Assembly: GCA_036501365.1 (NCBI GenBank) | Contig: DASYAL010000014.1 | Span: 34,442 to 98,441, forward strand | Length of the DNA stretch: 64,000 bases | DNA from: CAIKMD01 sp036501365 | GTDB lineage: Bacteria > Pseudomonadota > Alphaproteobacteria > ATCC43930 > CGMCC-115725 | Reading direction: 5' to 3' | In this document: positions 19,353-28,781 of the stretch, one piece after another | Position numbering within the stretch: the stretch's first letter is position 1 | How the letters are laid out: each line of letters begins with the position of its first letter | Program-made: the position numbers and the translations under genes | Notes under the pieces: generated by a model | Databases searched by the model: none | What the model was told of the DNA's origin: nothing | Seen by the model: only the letters and a program-made list of their open reading frames with translations

Positions 19353-20168
19353 ATGATGCCGCTTCGTCTTCGCTTCGTCGCTCTCGTCGGCGCGTTCGCG
19401 CTCATCCTCGCCGGCTGTGCCTCGAAGAAGGACACCTATGTCGAGCGCCCGGTCGAGACTATCTACAACAACGCGATGGATGAGCTCTTCGCCGGCAATT
19501 ACAAGCAGGCTGCCGCGACCTTCGACGATGTCGAGCAGCAGCATCCGTATTCGGTATGGGCGACCAAAGCCCAGCTCATGAACGCCTACGCCCTCTATGA
19601 GAATAAAGACTACGACGCGTCGATCGTCTCGGCGGACCGCTTCATCCAGCTGCATCCCGGCCATCGCGACGTCGCCTATGCCTATTACTTGAAGGCGCTC
19701 GACTACTACATCCAGATCACCGATGTCGAACGCGACCAGAAGATGACGCAGCAGGCCTATGACGCGCTCTCCGAGGTGGCGCGGCGTTTCCCCGACACGC
19801 CTTACGCGCGCGACGCCAAGTTCAAGATGGATCTGTGCCGCGACCACCTTGCCGGCAAGGAGATGGAGATCGGCCGCTGGTACGAGAGCCAGGGCGAGTA
19901 CCTCGCCGCCATCAACCGCTTCCAGACGGTCGTCAACAACTACCAGACCACGACGCACATTCCCGAGGCGCTGGCCCGGCTGGTCGAATGCTATTACGCG
20001 CTCGGCCTCAACGAAGAAGCCAAGCGCACCGCCGCCGTGCTCGGTTACAACTATCCGAACAACAAATGGTACGAGTCGACCTATTCGCTCGTCACAACTG
20101 GTTCGGAGACGCCGCCTGCCGACCGCAGCTGGTTCGCGCGCGTCGTCGATCCATTCGGCATTTTCTAA
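19353..20168 (+). CDS. bamD: Outer membrane protein assembly factor BamD
   Basis: Essential lipoprotein of the BAM complex that inserts beta-barrel proteins into the outer membrane. The 271-residue protein has a lipoprotein signal with lipobox LAGC (19-22; lipidated Cys22), followed by YfiO-type TPR repeats (NAMDELFAGNYKQAAATFDDVEQQHPYS, then repeats around tyrosine-rich helices). The start is the first of two ATG codons. The last third (YYALGLNEEAKRTAAVLGYNYP) matches the BamD C-terminal repeat. Gap upstream of 126 bases suggests an own promoter. Confidence 0.94.
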   Translation: MMPLRLRFVALVGAFALILAGCASKKDTYVERPVETIYNNAMDELFAGNYKQAAATFDDVEQQHPYSVWATKAQLMNAYALYENKDYDASIVSADRFIQLHPGHRDVAYAYYLKALDYYIQITDVERDQKMTQQAYDALSEVARRFPDTPYARDAKFKMDLCRDHLAGKEMEIGRWYESQGEYLAAINRFQTVVNNYQTTTHIPEALARLVECYYALGLNEEAKRTAAVLGYNYPNNKWYESTYSLVTTGSETPPADRSWFARVVDPFGIF

Positions 20169-20232
20169 GAACGCCGAGCGCGTCTCCTCCCGCACCTACC
20201 CTGATTTTCGCCGCGCCGCTATCATCGGCGCG

Positions 20233-21906
20233 ATGCTGCTGGGACTTTCCATTCGCGACGTGGTCCTGATCGAAAAGCTCGACCTTGCCTTTCGCCCCGG
20301 GTTGTGCGTCCTCACCGGCGAGACCGGCGCCGGCAAGTCGATCCTCCTCGATGCCCTCGGCCTGGCGCTCGGCATGCGCGCCGAAAGCGGCCTCGTCCGT
20401 CCCGGTGCGGCCCAAGCGATGGTAACGGCGGAGTTCGATTTCGCCGCCGACCATCCGGCGCGCCAGCTCTTGGGGGAAGCCGGCATCGCCGCCGAGAACG
20501 ACGTCGTGGTGCTGCGTCGCGTCGTCGGCGCCGACGGCCGCAGCCGCGCCTTCATCGACGACCAACCGGCTAGCGTCACCCTATTGCGGCAGCTCGGCGA
20601 GCTGGCGGTCGAGATCGAGGGGCAATTCGCCCAGACCGGCCTGCTCGATCCGGCGACGCATCGCGACACGCTCGACGAATTCGGCGTGCCGCAGGCGTTG
20701 CGCGAGCAGATCACGATCTCCTGGGCGGGCTGGAAGAAGCTTGCCCGCGCCCGCGAGGCGGCCGAAGCCGATTTCGCCAAGGCGCGCGCAGACGAGGATT
20801 TCCTGCGCCACACCATGGCGGAAATCTCGGCGCTCGAACCTCGTCCCGGCGAGGAAACGCATCTCGCCGAGGAGCGCGCGCTGCTGGTCAATCGCGAGCG
20901 GCTGCTCGAGAGCCTCACCACAGCACTGTCGGAATTGACCGGTGATAGCGGCGCCGAGCATGCGCTTGCCACCGCCGCGCGCACGCTTGAGCGCAACAAA
21001 GCCAAATCCGCCGGCCGGCTTGACGCCGCATCCGCCGCCCTGGAGCGCGCGATCGTCGAGACGCGCGAGGCGATTGGCGAGCTCGAAGGTGCCGCACGCG
21101 CGCTCGGCCAGGGTCCTTCGAGCCTCGAGGAGATCGAGGAACGGCTCTTCGCGCTCCGCGCCTTGGCCCGCAAGCACGGCGTTGCGGTCGAGGATCTGCC
21201 GAAGCTGCAAGAGGATTTCGCGGCCAAACTCGGCGCGCTCGACGACGGCGGCACGGCAATCGCCGCGCTCGGCCGACGCGAGGCCGAAGCGCGGCAGGCC
21301 TATCTCGCCGCCGCTGAGGCCGTCACCAAGGCGCGCAGCGCCGCCGCCAAGAAGCTCGATACTGCCGTCATGAGGGAGCTGCCGCCCTTGAAGCTCGAGA
21401 AGGCACGGTTCCGGACAGCGCTGACGCCGCTCGCCGAGGACGACTGGGGCGAGCACGGGCGGGAGCGCGTCTCGTTCGAGGTCGCGACCATCGCCGGCGC
21501 CGGGCCCGGACCGCTCAGCAAGATCGCCTCGGGCGGCGAGCTCGCGCGTTTCATGCTGGCGCTGAAAGTGGTGCTGGCGAAGACCTCGCCGGTGGCGACG
21601 CTGGTCTTCGACGAGGTCGACAGTGGCGTCGGCGGCGCCACGGCCGCCGCGGTCGGCGAGCGGCTTCATCGCCTCGCCGAAGAGCGCCAGGTCCTGGTCG
21701 TGACCCATTCGCCGCAAGTCGCGGCGCGGGCCGCGCATCACTGGCGGGTCGCACGTAGCGACAGCAAGAAAGCGAGCGCCACGCGCGTCGATGCGCTGAC
21801 CGAGGCCGACCGCCGCGAGGAGATCGCCCGCATGCTTTCGGGCAGCGCGATCACCGCCGAAGCCCGCGCTGCCGCCGCGAGCCTTCTTGCCGGACCGCGG
21901 GCATGA
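20233..21906 (+). CDS. recN: DNA repair ATPase RecN
   Basis: SMC-like ATPase acting early in double-strand break repair, 557 residues. Walker A GETGAGKS (29-36), a long central coiled coil (about 150-370, rich in Ala, Glu and Arg), ABC signature ASGGELARFMLAL and Walker B LVFDEVDSGVGG are visible. The chosen ATG gives MLLGLSIRDVVLIEKLDL, the family start. The frame is open further upstream, but that stretch lies inside bamD. It is ATGA-coupled to ligA. The signature motif and length make the call firm. Confidence 0.96.
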   Translation: MLLGLSIRDVVLIEKLDLAFRPGLCVLTGETGAGKSILLDALGLALGMRAESGLVRPGAAQAMVTAEFDFAADHPARQLLGEAGIAAENDVVVLRRVVGADGRSRAFIDDQPASVTLLRQLGELAVEIEGQFAQTGLLDPATHRDTLDEFGVPQALREQITISWAGWKKLARAREAAEADFAKARADEDFLRHTMAEISALEPRPGEETHLAEERALLVNRERLLESLTTALSELTGDSGAEHALATAARTLERNKAKSAGRLDAASAALERAIVETREAIGELEGAARALGQGPSSLEEIEERLFALRALARKHGVAVEDLPKLQEDFAAKLGALDDGGTAIAALGRREAEARQAYLAAAEAVTKARSAAAKKLDTAVMRELPPLKLEKARFRTALTPLAEDDWGEHGRERVSFEVATIAGAGPGPLSKIASGGELARFMLALKVVLAKTSPVATLVFDEVDSGVGGATAAAVGERLHRLAEERQVLVVTHSPQVAARAAHHWRVARSDSKKASATRVDALTEADRREEIARMLSGSAITAEARAAAASLLAGPRA

Positions 21907-24023
21907 GCGCCGCACGCGCCAAGAAAAAGCCGCCGGCGCAAACGCCGGTCGAGGCCCTGACGGGCGCCGAGGCCAAGGCCGAGCTCAAAGTGCTCGCCGC
22001 CGAGATCGCGCATCACGACGAGCTCTACCATCAGAAGGACGCTCCCGAGATCTCCGATGCCGATTACGATGCGCTCCGCGCGCGCAATAAGGCGATCGAG
22101 GCGCGGTTCCCCGATCTCGTCCGCGCCGACAGCCCCTCGAAGCGCGTCGGCGCGGCGCCGGCGTCGGGCTTCGCCAAGGTACGGCATCCGCATGCGATGT
22201 TGTCGCTCGACAATGCGTTCAGCGACGAGGACGTGCGCGATTTCTTCCGCGGCGTCCGCAACTTCTTCCGCGCGCCGCAGGACGTGGCACGGGTCGAGGA
22301 AGACAAGATCGCAGTGATGGCGGAACCGAAGATCGACGGCCTCTCCTGCTCGATCCGCTATGAGAAAGGCGTGCTGGTCCTGGCGGCGACGCGCGGCGAC
22401 GGCATCACCGGCGAGGACGTCACCGCCAATGTGAAGACCTTGGCGAGCGTGCCTAAGCAGCTGAAAGGCCGCAGCTGGCCGGCGGTGATCGAGGTCCGCG
22501 GCGAGGTCTATATGGAGCGCCCCGGATTCTTCGCACTTAACGCCGAGCGCGAGAAGGAGGGCGAGCCGGTCTTCGCCAATCCGCGCAACGCCGCCGCCGG
22601 CAGCCTGCGCCAGCTCGATTCGTCGATCACGGCGAAGCGCCCGCTCGCCTTCTTCGCCTATGCCTGGGGCGAGCAGAGCGAAAGCTTCGCCAAGACCCAT
22701 GCCGAGGCGCTCAAGCATTTCGCCGCATGGGGCTTCACCGTCAACCCATTGTCGAAGCTCTGCCACGGCATCGACGAATTGCTGGCCTTCCATCGCATGA
22801 TCGGCGAGAAGCGCGCCGGCCTGCCCTACGACATCGACGGCGTTGTCTATAAGGTCAACGACCTCGATCTCGAAGAGCGCTTGGGCTTCGTCTCGCGCGC
22901 GCCGCGCTGGGCGATCGCGCACAAATTCCCGGCACAGCAGGCGCAGACAGTGCTGAAGCACATCGGCATTCAGGTCGGACGGCGCGGCACGCTGACACCC
23001 GTCGCCGAGCTCGAGGCGGTCACCGTCGGCGGCGTCGTCGTCAGCCGCGCCACCTTGCACAACGAGGACGAGATCAAGCGCAAAGACATCCGCGAGGGCG
23101 ATACCGTCATCATCCAACGCGCTGGAGACGTTATCCCGCAGGTGGTCGGCATCGTCGAAGCGCGGCGGCCAAAGGACTCGCGGCCCTACAGATTCCCGCA
23201 TACCTGCCCCGAATGCGGCAGCAAGGCGGTGCGGGAGGAAGGCGAAGCCGCGTGGCGCTGCAGCGGTGGCCTGATCTGCCCGGCCCAGGCGGTCGAGCGC
23301 CTCAAGCATTTCGTTTCGCGCAATGCCTTCGATATCGAAGGCCTCGGCGAGAAACACATCGTCGATTTCTGGAACGACGGCCTCCTCAAGGGTCCGGCCG
23401 ACATCTTCCGTTTGAAGCCCGAAGCCATCGAGACGCGCGAAGGCTGGGGCGAGGTCAGCGCGAAAAAGCTCATCACCGCCATCGATGCGCGGCGGGACAT
23501 CCCGCTCGACCGGTTCATCAACGCACTCGGCATTCCACAGGTCGGCGAAGCAACTGCGAAGCTGCTCGCGCGGCACTATCGCTCGCTCGCGCGTTGGCGC
23601 AAGGCGATGGAGGACGCGGCCGATCGCGAGAGCGACGCCTGGCGCGAGCTCAACGATGTCCACGGCATCGGCGAGGATATGGCAGCCGATATCGTCGGCT
23701 TCTTCGCCGAGAGGCATAACCGCACCATCCTCGATGAGCTTCACAGAGAGTTGAAGGTGGAGGATTACGCGGTCGCGGCACCGGTCGGCAATTCCCCGCT
23801 CGCTGGCAAGACCGTCGTCTTCACCGGGACGCTGACCGAGATGTCGCGCGCGGAGGCGAAGGCGCGCGCCGAAGCCCTGGGCGCCCATGTCGGCGGCTCG
23901 GTTTCGAGCAAGACCGACTATCTGGTTGTCGGCGCCGATGCCGGCTCCAAAGCGCGGAAAGCAACCGAACTCGGGATCAAAACCCTGACCGAAGATGACT
24001 GGCTGAAGCTGGCACGCGGATGA
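21903..24023 (+). CDS. ligA: NAD-dependent DNA ligase LigA
   Basis: Replicative and repair DNA ligase using NAD+. The 706-residue protein has an N-terminal Ia domain (HDELYHQKDAPEISDADYD), adenylation domain with KIDG (active-site Lys143), OB fold, tetracysteine zinc finger (C435, C438, C453, C459), helix-hairpin-helix region and a C-terminal BRCT domain (GKTVVFTGTLTEMSRAEAK). The start overlaps the recN stop as ATGA. Order recN-ligA after bamD is the usual alphaproteobacterial arrangement. Confidence 0.97.
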   Translation: MSAARAKKKPPAQTPVEALTGAEAKAELKVLAAEIAHHDELYHQKDAPEISDADYDALRARNKAIEARFPDLVRADSPSKRVGAAPASGFAKVRHPHAMLSLDNAFSDEDVRDFFRGVRNFFRAPQDVARVEEDKIAVMAEPKIDGLSCSIRYEKGVLVLAATRGDGITGEDVTANVKTLASVPKQLKGRSWPAVIEVRGEVYMERPGFFALNAEREKEGEPVFANPRNAAAGSLRQLDSSITAKRPLAFFAYAWGEQSESFAKTHAEALKHFAAWGFTVNPLSKLCHGIDELLAFHRMIGEKRAGLPYDIDGVVYKVNDLDLEERLGFVSRAPRWAIAHKFPAQQAQTVLKHIGIQVGRRGTLTPVAELEAVTVGGVVVSRATLHNEDEIKRKDIREGDTVIIQRAGDVIPQVVGIVEARRPKDSRPYRFPHTCPECGSKAVREEGEAAWRCSGGLICPAQAVERLKHFVSRNAFDIEGLGEKHIVDFWNDGLLKGPADIFRLKPEAIETREGWGEVSAKKLITAIDARRDIPLDRFINALGIPQVGEATAKLLARHYRSLARWRKAMEDAADRESDAWRELNDVHGIGEDMAADIVGFFAERHNRTILDELHRELKVEDYAVAAPVGNSPLAGKTVVFTGTLTEMSRAEAKARAEALGAHVGGSVSSKTDYLVVGADAGSKARKATELGIKTLTEDDWLKLARG

Positions 24024-24102
24024 CGGCGCGCGCCGCTTCGCTGGGATTTGCCAACTTTGCGTGCATTTCGCAACTGCAGCAAAAACCGCAATTGCTTGCA
24101 GC

Positions 24103-24119
24103 ACCGTAACTTACACGGT
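24103..24119 (+). promoter_or_regulatory. Inverted repeat upstream of the liv operon
   Basis: ACCGT and ACGGT arms flank the seven-base spacer AACTTAC in the 132-base gap before the binding-protein gene, an AT-richer stretch than the surroundings. Position, about 37 bases before the start codon, fits an operator or promoter-proximal element. The repeat is short and may be chance. Confidence 0.3.
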
Positions 24120-24155
24120 ATCAGAGTGTCACAAGAGCATTATGGGGAGGGCTTT

Positions 24156-25406
24156 ATGGCACAGCACACCATCCAACGGCGCACGATTCTGAAAGCCGGT
24201 GTCGCCGCCGGCGCGCTTCAGGTCGCGTCGCCTTTCATCGTCAAAGCGCAAGGCGAGCAGCCGATTAAGATTGGCGTCGACAATCCGCTAACCGGCATCT
24301 ACGCCGCCTTAGGCAAGAACGAAAACACCGGCATGCAGCTCGCGGCCGATCAGATCAACGCCAAAGGCGGCATCCTCGGGCGCAAGGTCGAGCTCGTCAT
24401 CGAGGATTCGACCTCGGACAAGACCGACGTGGCCGTGCAGAAGGCGCGCAAGCTCATCCAAAGCGACAAGGTCGATTTCCTCGTCGGAAACGTGAACTCC
24501 TCGCATGCGATCGCGATCGCCCAAGTCGCTGCCGAGCTCAAGACCCCGCATATCGTTCCCGGCGGCCACGCTGATGCCGTCACCGGCTCGAGCTGCCAAT
24601 GGACCACATTCCGCATCTGCAACACCGGCGCGATGCAGGGCAACGCCATGGCAAAGCCGCTCGTGAAGATCGGCAAGAAGATCTACATCATCGCCCAGGA
24701 CTACGCCTTCGGCCATGCGCTCCACGACGGTTTGGTCAAAGCGGCAGCGAAAGTCGGCGGCACCATCGTCGGGACGGATTTCTTCCCCCTCGGCACCACT
24801 GACTATTCCGCTGTATTGATCAAAGCTCGCGCCGCTAATCCCGATGTCCTGGTCGATCTCGCGGCTGGCGACGACGGCATCAACTCGATCAAGCAAGCGG
24901 TGCAGTTCGGGCTCGACAAGCAACTGCATATCGCCGGCATGCAGCAGGAACTCGAGGTCGTCGAAGGCCTACCGCCCGAGGCCCGCATCGGCACCTGGCT
25001 CTTCGAATGGTACTGGAACCAGCCCGACACGCCGCACGTCGCCGATTTCGTCGCCGCCATCCGCAAAGTGACCGGCGGCAAAGTGCCGACCGCGCGGACC
25101 TGGTTCGGCCACACCGCGATCTGGAGCTTCGCGCTGGCCGGCGGCCAGGCGAAAACGATCGATGCGATCAAGATCTGCCACGCTCTCGAGGGGCTGAAGC
25201 TGCCGCCGGAAGTCGCGCTGATGCCGGGCGCGCCCTACTACCGAGCCGAAGACCATCAACTCGTGCCTTCCGTTTTCGTCGGGCACGAACAGGCGAAAGG
25301 CAAGTCCGATCCCGAAGACCTCTTTGTGGTCGACGAGGTCGAGAAAGGGCCGGACTTCATGCCGCCGGCCAGCGAGACCGGTTGCAAGTTGAATTATCCG
25401 ACCTGA
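24156..25406 (+). CDS. Branched-chain amino acid-type ABC transporter, periplasmic binding protein
   Basis: Type I periplasmic binding protein (LivK/AmiC-like fold), 416 residues. The N-terminus has QRRTILKAG followed by a hydrophobic stretch, a Tat-type signal ending near AQG at about residue 31. The mature part starts PIKIGVDNPLTGIYAALGKN, with the typical QLAADQINAKGGILGRKVEL block. The start is fixed by GGGGAGGG five bases upstream of ATG. First gene of a five-gene importer operon. The true substrate may be a branched-chain amino acid, amide, urea or aromatic acid, which sequence alone does not settle. Confidence 0.9.
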   Translation: MAQHTIQRRTILKAGVAAGALQVASPFIVKAQGEQPIKIGVDNPLTGIYAALGKNENTGMQLAADQINAKGGILGRKVELVIEDSTSDKTDVAVQKARKLIQSDKVDFLVGNVNSSHAIAIAQVAAELKTPHIVPGGHADAVTGSSCQWTTFRICNTGAMQGNAMAKPLVKIGKKIYIIAQDYAFGHALHDGLVKAAAKVGGTIVGTDFFPLGTTDYSAVLIKARAANPDVLVDLAAGDDGINSIKQAVQFGLDKQLHIAGMQQELEVVEGLPPEARIGTWLFEWYWNQPDTPHVADFVAAIRKVTGGKVPTARTWFGHTAIWSFALAGGQAKTIDAIKICHALEGLKLPPEVALMPGAPYYRAEDHQLVPSVFVGHEQAKGKSDPEDLFVVDEVEKGPDFMPPASETGCKLNYPT

Positions 25407-25419
25407 TTTTCATCGCATC

Positions 25420-25446
25420 CCGCGCGCCGCCCAAAGCGGCGCGCGG
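25420..25446 (+). terminator. Intercistronic hairpin between binding-protein and permease genes
   Basis: Perfect 11-base arms CCGCGCGCCGC and GCGGCGCGCGG enclose the loop CCAAA and are followed by TTCGTCTTT. It starts 13 bases after the binding-protein stop and ends 26 bases before livH. Such structures in importer operons act as partial terminators or 3' stabilisers that let the binding protein be made in excess of the membrane subunits. Confidence 0.7.
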
Positions 25447-25472
25447 TTCGTCTTTAAGGGATCGACTCAACC

Positions 25473-26336
25473 ATGACGCAAGTGATCCTGTTCAATGTCT
25501 TGAACGGGCTGATTGTTGGCGCGTTCTACGCGCTGATGGCGTTGGGCTTGTCGCTGATTCTCAACCTCAGCAATGTGATCAACTTCGCGCATGGCGGATT
25601 TCTCGCGCTCGGCGCCTATCTCGCCTATAGCATGGCCCCCTATATCGGCTTCTGGGGCGGATTGATTATCTCGCCGTTCCTCGTCGCATTCCTCGGCATC
25701 ATCGTCGAACGCGTCTTGATTCGCCGACTCTATGGGCGGGATCCGCTCTACAGCCTGCTGCTGACCTTCGGCCTCGCCTTCATCTTCCAGGACGCCTTGC
25801 GTTTTACCTGGGGCGCGTCGAGCGTGCCATATCAGATTCCCGAGTGGCTTGCCTCGCCGCTTTCCGCGAGCCTCTTCTTTCTTACCGGCTACCGCGTCTT
25901 CATGGTGATCGTGGTGGCGCTGGCCGTCAGCGCGCTATTTCTCATCCTTGGCTATACGCGGCTCGGCATGCGCATCCGCGCCGGAACGCTTGATCTCGAT
26001 ACCGTATCGGTGCTTGGCGTCAATGTGCGCGTGCTGCGTAATCTCAATTTCGGCCTCGGCATTTATCTCGCGGGCCTTGCTGGCGTTCTCGCCGCCGGCA
26101 TGCTCGGCCTCTCGCCGACGATCGGCGACCAGCTCATCATGCCGAGCTTCGTTGCGATCATCGTCGGCGGTCTTGGCAGCCTGCCGGGAACCTTGGCGGG
26201 CGGGCTCCTCATCGGCGTCGCCGCCGGCCTCACCGCCGTGTTCTTCCCGGCCGCGCAGGAAGCCGTGATCTATGCGATGATGGCTCTCGTCCTCATGGTG
26301 CGGCCGCACGGCCTCTTCGGTGATCCGGGACGATGA
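25473..26336 (+). CDS. livH: Branched-chain amino acid ABC transporter permease LivH-type
   Basis: Inner-membrane permease of 287 residues with about eight hydrophobic segments. Family landmarks are LNGLIVGAFYALMALGLSLI at the N-terminus, NLSNVINFAHGGFLALGAY, and IIVGGLGSLPGTLAGGLLIG near the C-terminus. Pairs with the LivM-type subunit encoded next, to which it is joined by an ATGA overlap. Gene symbol reflects family, not proven substrate. Confidence 0.92.
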   Translation: MTQVILFNVLNGLIVGAFYALMALGLSLILNLSNVINFAHGGFLALGAYLAYSMAPYIGFWGGLIISPFLVAFLGIIVERVLIRRLYGRDPLYSLLLTFGLAFIFQDALRFTWGASSVPYQIPEWLASPLSASLFFLTGYRVFMVIVVALAVSALFLILGYTRLGMRIRAGTLDLDTVSVLGVNVRVLRNLNFGLGIYLAGLAGVLAAGMLGLSPTIGDQLIMPSFVAIIVGGLGSLPGTLAGGLLIGVAAGLTAVFFPAAQEAVIYAMMALVLMVRPHGLFGDPGR

Positions 26337-27283
26337 AGACGCTCGAAGGCCGCGCCGGCCCCGTTATTCTCTGGATCCTGCTTTTTACAGCGCCGTACTG
26401 GATGCCGTATGTCGGCGGCTATACCGGCCTCGGCACGCGGGTCCTCGTCCTCGCCCTCGCAGCGATGTCGGTGAATTTCCTGCTCGGCTTCACCGGCGTC
26501 TTGTCGTTCGGCCATGCCGCCTATTTCGGCTTGGGCGCTTACGGCGCCGGCATGGCGATCAAATATCTCTATCCCAGCACGCCCTTGGGCATGCTCGTCG
26601 GCGTGCTCGCCGGCACGCTCGGTGCCGCGATCATCGGCGCGATGATCGTACGCCTGCGCGGCGTCTATTTTGCCATGGTGACCATCGCCTTCGGCCAGGT
26701 GTTCTATTTCATCGCTTTCCGCTGGGTTTCGGTAACGGGCGGCGATGACGGCCTGACCGGCTGGAAGCGGGTGCCGCTCGACCTTGGCTTCACGACCTTC
26801 GATATCCTGCACGACGATATCGCCTTCTACTATTTCGTTCTCCTCTGCCTCGCGATCAGCGCGGGCGTGATGGCGCTGCTGCTGCGCTCGCCTTTCGGCC
26901 GCACATTGCTGGCGATCCGCGAAAACGAGCGACGCGCCCGGTTTCTCGGCATCGACGTCGACCGTCATATCTGGCTGTCCTTCGTCATTTCCGGCCTTTT
27001 CGCCAGCTTCGCCGGCACGCTCTACGCCTATCTCGACAATTTCGTCGATCCGCGCGCCTTCCACTGGCAGCAGTCGGGCGATTTCGTGATCATGGCTGTC
27101 CTCGGCGGCATGCGGTCTTTCTGGGGTCCGCTGATTGGTGCGGCGATCTTTGTCGTTCTGCAAGACAAGTTCTCGAGCGTCACCGATTACTGGATGTCGA
27201 TCCTCGGCTTCTTCTTCGTTCTGGCGGTGGTTTTCTTCCCGCGCGGCGTCCTCGGTTTCGTCAAGCGACGGCAAACGTCATGA
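26333..27283 (+). CDS. livM: Branched-chain amino acid ABC transporter permease LivM-type
   Basis: Second permease subunit, 316 residues and about nine to ten membrane segments. Landmarks are LLGFTGVLSFGHAAYFGLGAYGAG, the cytoplasmic loop LLAIRENERRARFLGID that docks with the ATPases, and VLGGMRSFWGPLIGAAIFVVL near the C-terminus. Overlaps livH and livG by four bases at each end (ATGA). Standard length and no anomalies. Confidence 0.92.
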   Translation: MKTLEGRAGPVILWILLFTAPYWMPYVGGYTGLGTRVLVLALAAMSVNFLLGFTGVLSFGHAAYFGLGAYGAGMAIKYLYPSTPLGMLVGVLAGTLGAAIIGAMIVRLRGVYFAMVTIAFGQVFYFIAFRWVSVTGGDDGLTGWKRVPLDLGFTTFDILHDDIAFYYFVLLCLAISAGVMALLLRSPFGRTLLAIRENERRARFLGIDVDRHIWLSFVISGLFASFAGTLYAYLDNFVDPRAFHWQQSGDFVIMAVLGGMRSFWGPLIGAAIFVVLQDKFSSVTDYWMSILGFFFVLAVVFFPRGVLGFVKRRQTS

Positions 27284-28029
27284 GCCTGCTCGAAGTACGC
27301 GGCCTGTCGCGGGCCTTTGGTAGCCTCGTCGCGATCAACGGCGTCTCCTTTGCCATCGAACCCGGCGAACTGCGCGCGGTGATCGGCCCGAACGGCGCCG
27401 GGAAAACCACCTTCTTCAATCTGATCAGCGGCCTCATCCCGCCGAGCAATGGCACCATTCTGTTCGAGGAACGCGACATCACGAAGGTTTCGGCGAACAA
27501 GCGCGTCGAGATGGGCATTGCACGTACCTTCCAGGTCACCGAGATCTTCCCCGAGCTGACCGCGCACGAGAACCTGCTGATCGCGGTCGAGAGCGCGGCG
27601 GGGCTCCGCCTCAGCCCCTGGATATCGCGAACGGCCCGGCAACAGGTCGCCGACCGCGTGCACGAGCTGCTGCGGGCGGGCGGGCTTGCGAATAACAGCG
27701 GGCGGCTGGCAGGCGAACTCTCACATGGCGATCAGCGGGCAACCGAGATCATGATGGCGCTCGCTCTGAAACCGCGGCTCCTGCTGCTCGACGAGCCGAC
27801 CGCCGGCATGGGCGAGCAGGAAACCCAGGACATCGTTCGCCTCATCCGCAACCTGCATCGGAACGAAAAGCTCTCGATCGTGCTGATCGAGCATGATATG
27901 CGCGTGATCTTCCATCTCGCCGACCGGATCATGGTCCTGGCCGAGGGATCGATTCTGGCGGACGGCGCGCCGCAGGAGATCGCCGCGAACGAAAAGGTCC
28001 AAGCGGCTTACCTCGGAGGCGCCGAGTGA
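27280..28029 (+). CDS. livG: Branched-chain amino acid ABC transporter ATP-binding protein LivG-type
   Basis: Cytoplasmic ATPase subunit, 249 residues. Walker A GPNGAGKTT (36-44), the family-variant signature ELSHGDQR, Walker B LLLLDEPTAGMG and the switch histidine in IVLIEHDM are present. The signature histidine (LSHG instead of LSGG) is normal for LivG-type proteins. Coupled by ATGA to livM and by GTGA to livF, so the two ATPases are probably made in equal amounts. Confidence 0.93.
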   Translation: MSLLEVRGLSRAFGSLVAINGVSFAIEPGELRAVIGPNGAGKTTFFNLISGLIPPSNGTILFEERDITKVSANKRVEMGIARTFQVTEIFPELTAHENLLIAVESAAGLRLSPWISRTARQQVADRVHELLRAGGLANNSGRLAGELSHGDQRATEIMMALALKPRLLLLDEPTAGMGEQETQDIVRLIRNLHRNEKLSIVLIEHDMRVIFHLADRIMVLAEGSILADGAPQEIAANEKVQAAYLGGAE

Positions 28030-28748
28030 GCACCCTGACCGTTAGCGGCCTTCACACCTATTACGGCAAGAGCCACATTCTCCACGATGTCGGCTTCGAG
28101 ATCCGCGAAGGCGAGATCGTCGCCCTGCTGGGCCGCAACGGCGCCGGCAAGACCACCTCGTTGCGCAGCATCATGGGGTTGACTCCGGCACGCAGCGGCA
28201 GCGTGCGGATCTTCGACCACGAGACGACGGATTGGCCCCCCTTCCGCATCGCCGCGCTCGGCGTCGGCTATGTGCCAGAGGGCCGACGCATATTTCCCAG
28301 CCTGACGGTCGAAGAGAACCTCGCCGTGCCGCTCGAGCGGCCGGGGCCCTGGACCGTGCCGCGAATCTATCAGCTTTTCCCGCGCCTCGCCGAGCGCCGC
28401 TCGAACAAGGGCGGTCAGCTTTCGGGCGGCGAGCAGGAAATGCTGGCGATCGGCCGCGCGCTGCTGCTCAACCCGAAGCTCCTGGTTCTCGACGAGCCCT
28501 CGCAAGGCCTCGCGCCGCTGATCGTGCGCGACGTCTTCGGCGTCGTCGCCTCGATGCGCCGGGAGGGAATCGCTGTCCTGCTGGTCGAGCAGAACGTCCG
28601 CGCCGCGATCGCCATCGCCGATCGGGTCTATGTGCTCGATGACGGCCGCGTCGTGCACGAGCGCAGCGCCGCCGAATTCGGCCGTGACGAGGCGCAGATG
28701 CGCGCGCTCGCCGGCGTCGGCTCCGAAGCCTGGGACAAATTCGATTAG
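28026..28748 (+). CDS. livF: Branched-chain amino acid ABC transporter ATP-binding protein LivF-type
   Basis: Second ATPase of the importer, 240 residues. It starts at a GTG overlapping the livG stop and shows Walker A GRNGAGKT (36-43), signature LSGGEQEMLAIGRAL, Walker B LLVLDEPSQGLAP and the LLVEQNV switch segment typical of LivF. It ends the operon. No hairpin is seen in the 33 bases before the next gene, which has its own strong ribosome-binding site. Confidence 0.93.
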   Translation: MSTLTVSGLHTYYGKSHILHDVGFEIREGEIVALLGRNGAGKTTSLRSIMGLTPARSGSVRIFDHETTDWPPFRIAALGVGYVPEGRRIFPSLTVEENLAVPLERPGPWTVPRIYQLFPRLAERRSNKGGQLSGGEQEMLAIGRALLLNPKLLVLDEPSQGLAPLIVRDVFGVVASMRREGIAVLLVEQNVRAAIAIADRVYVLDDGRVVHERSAAEFGRDEAQMRALAGVGSEAWDKFD

Positions 28749-28781
28749 TCGGTCGACGCGCCCACAGGAGGAGTCGAAGTA

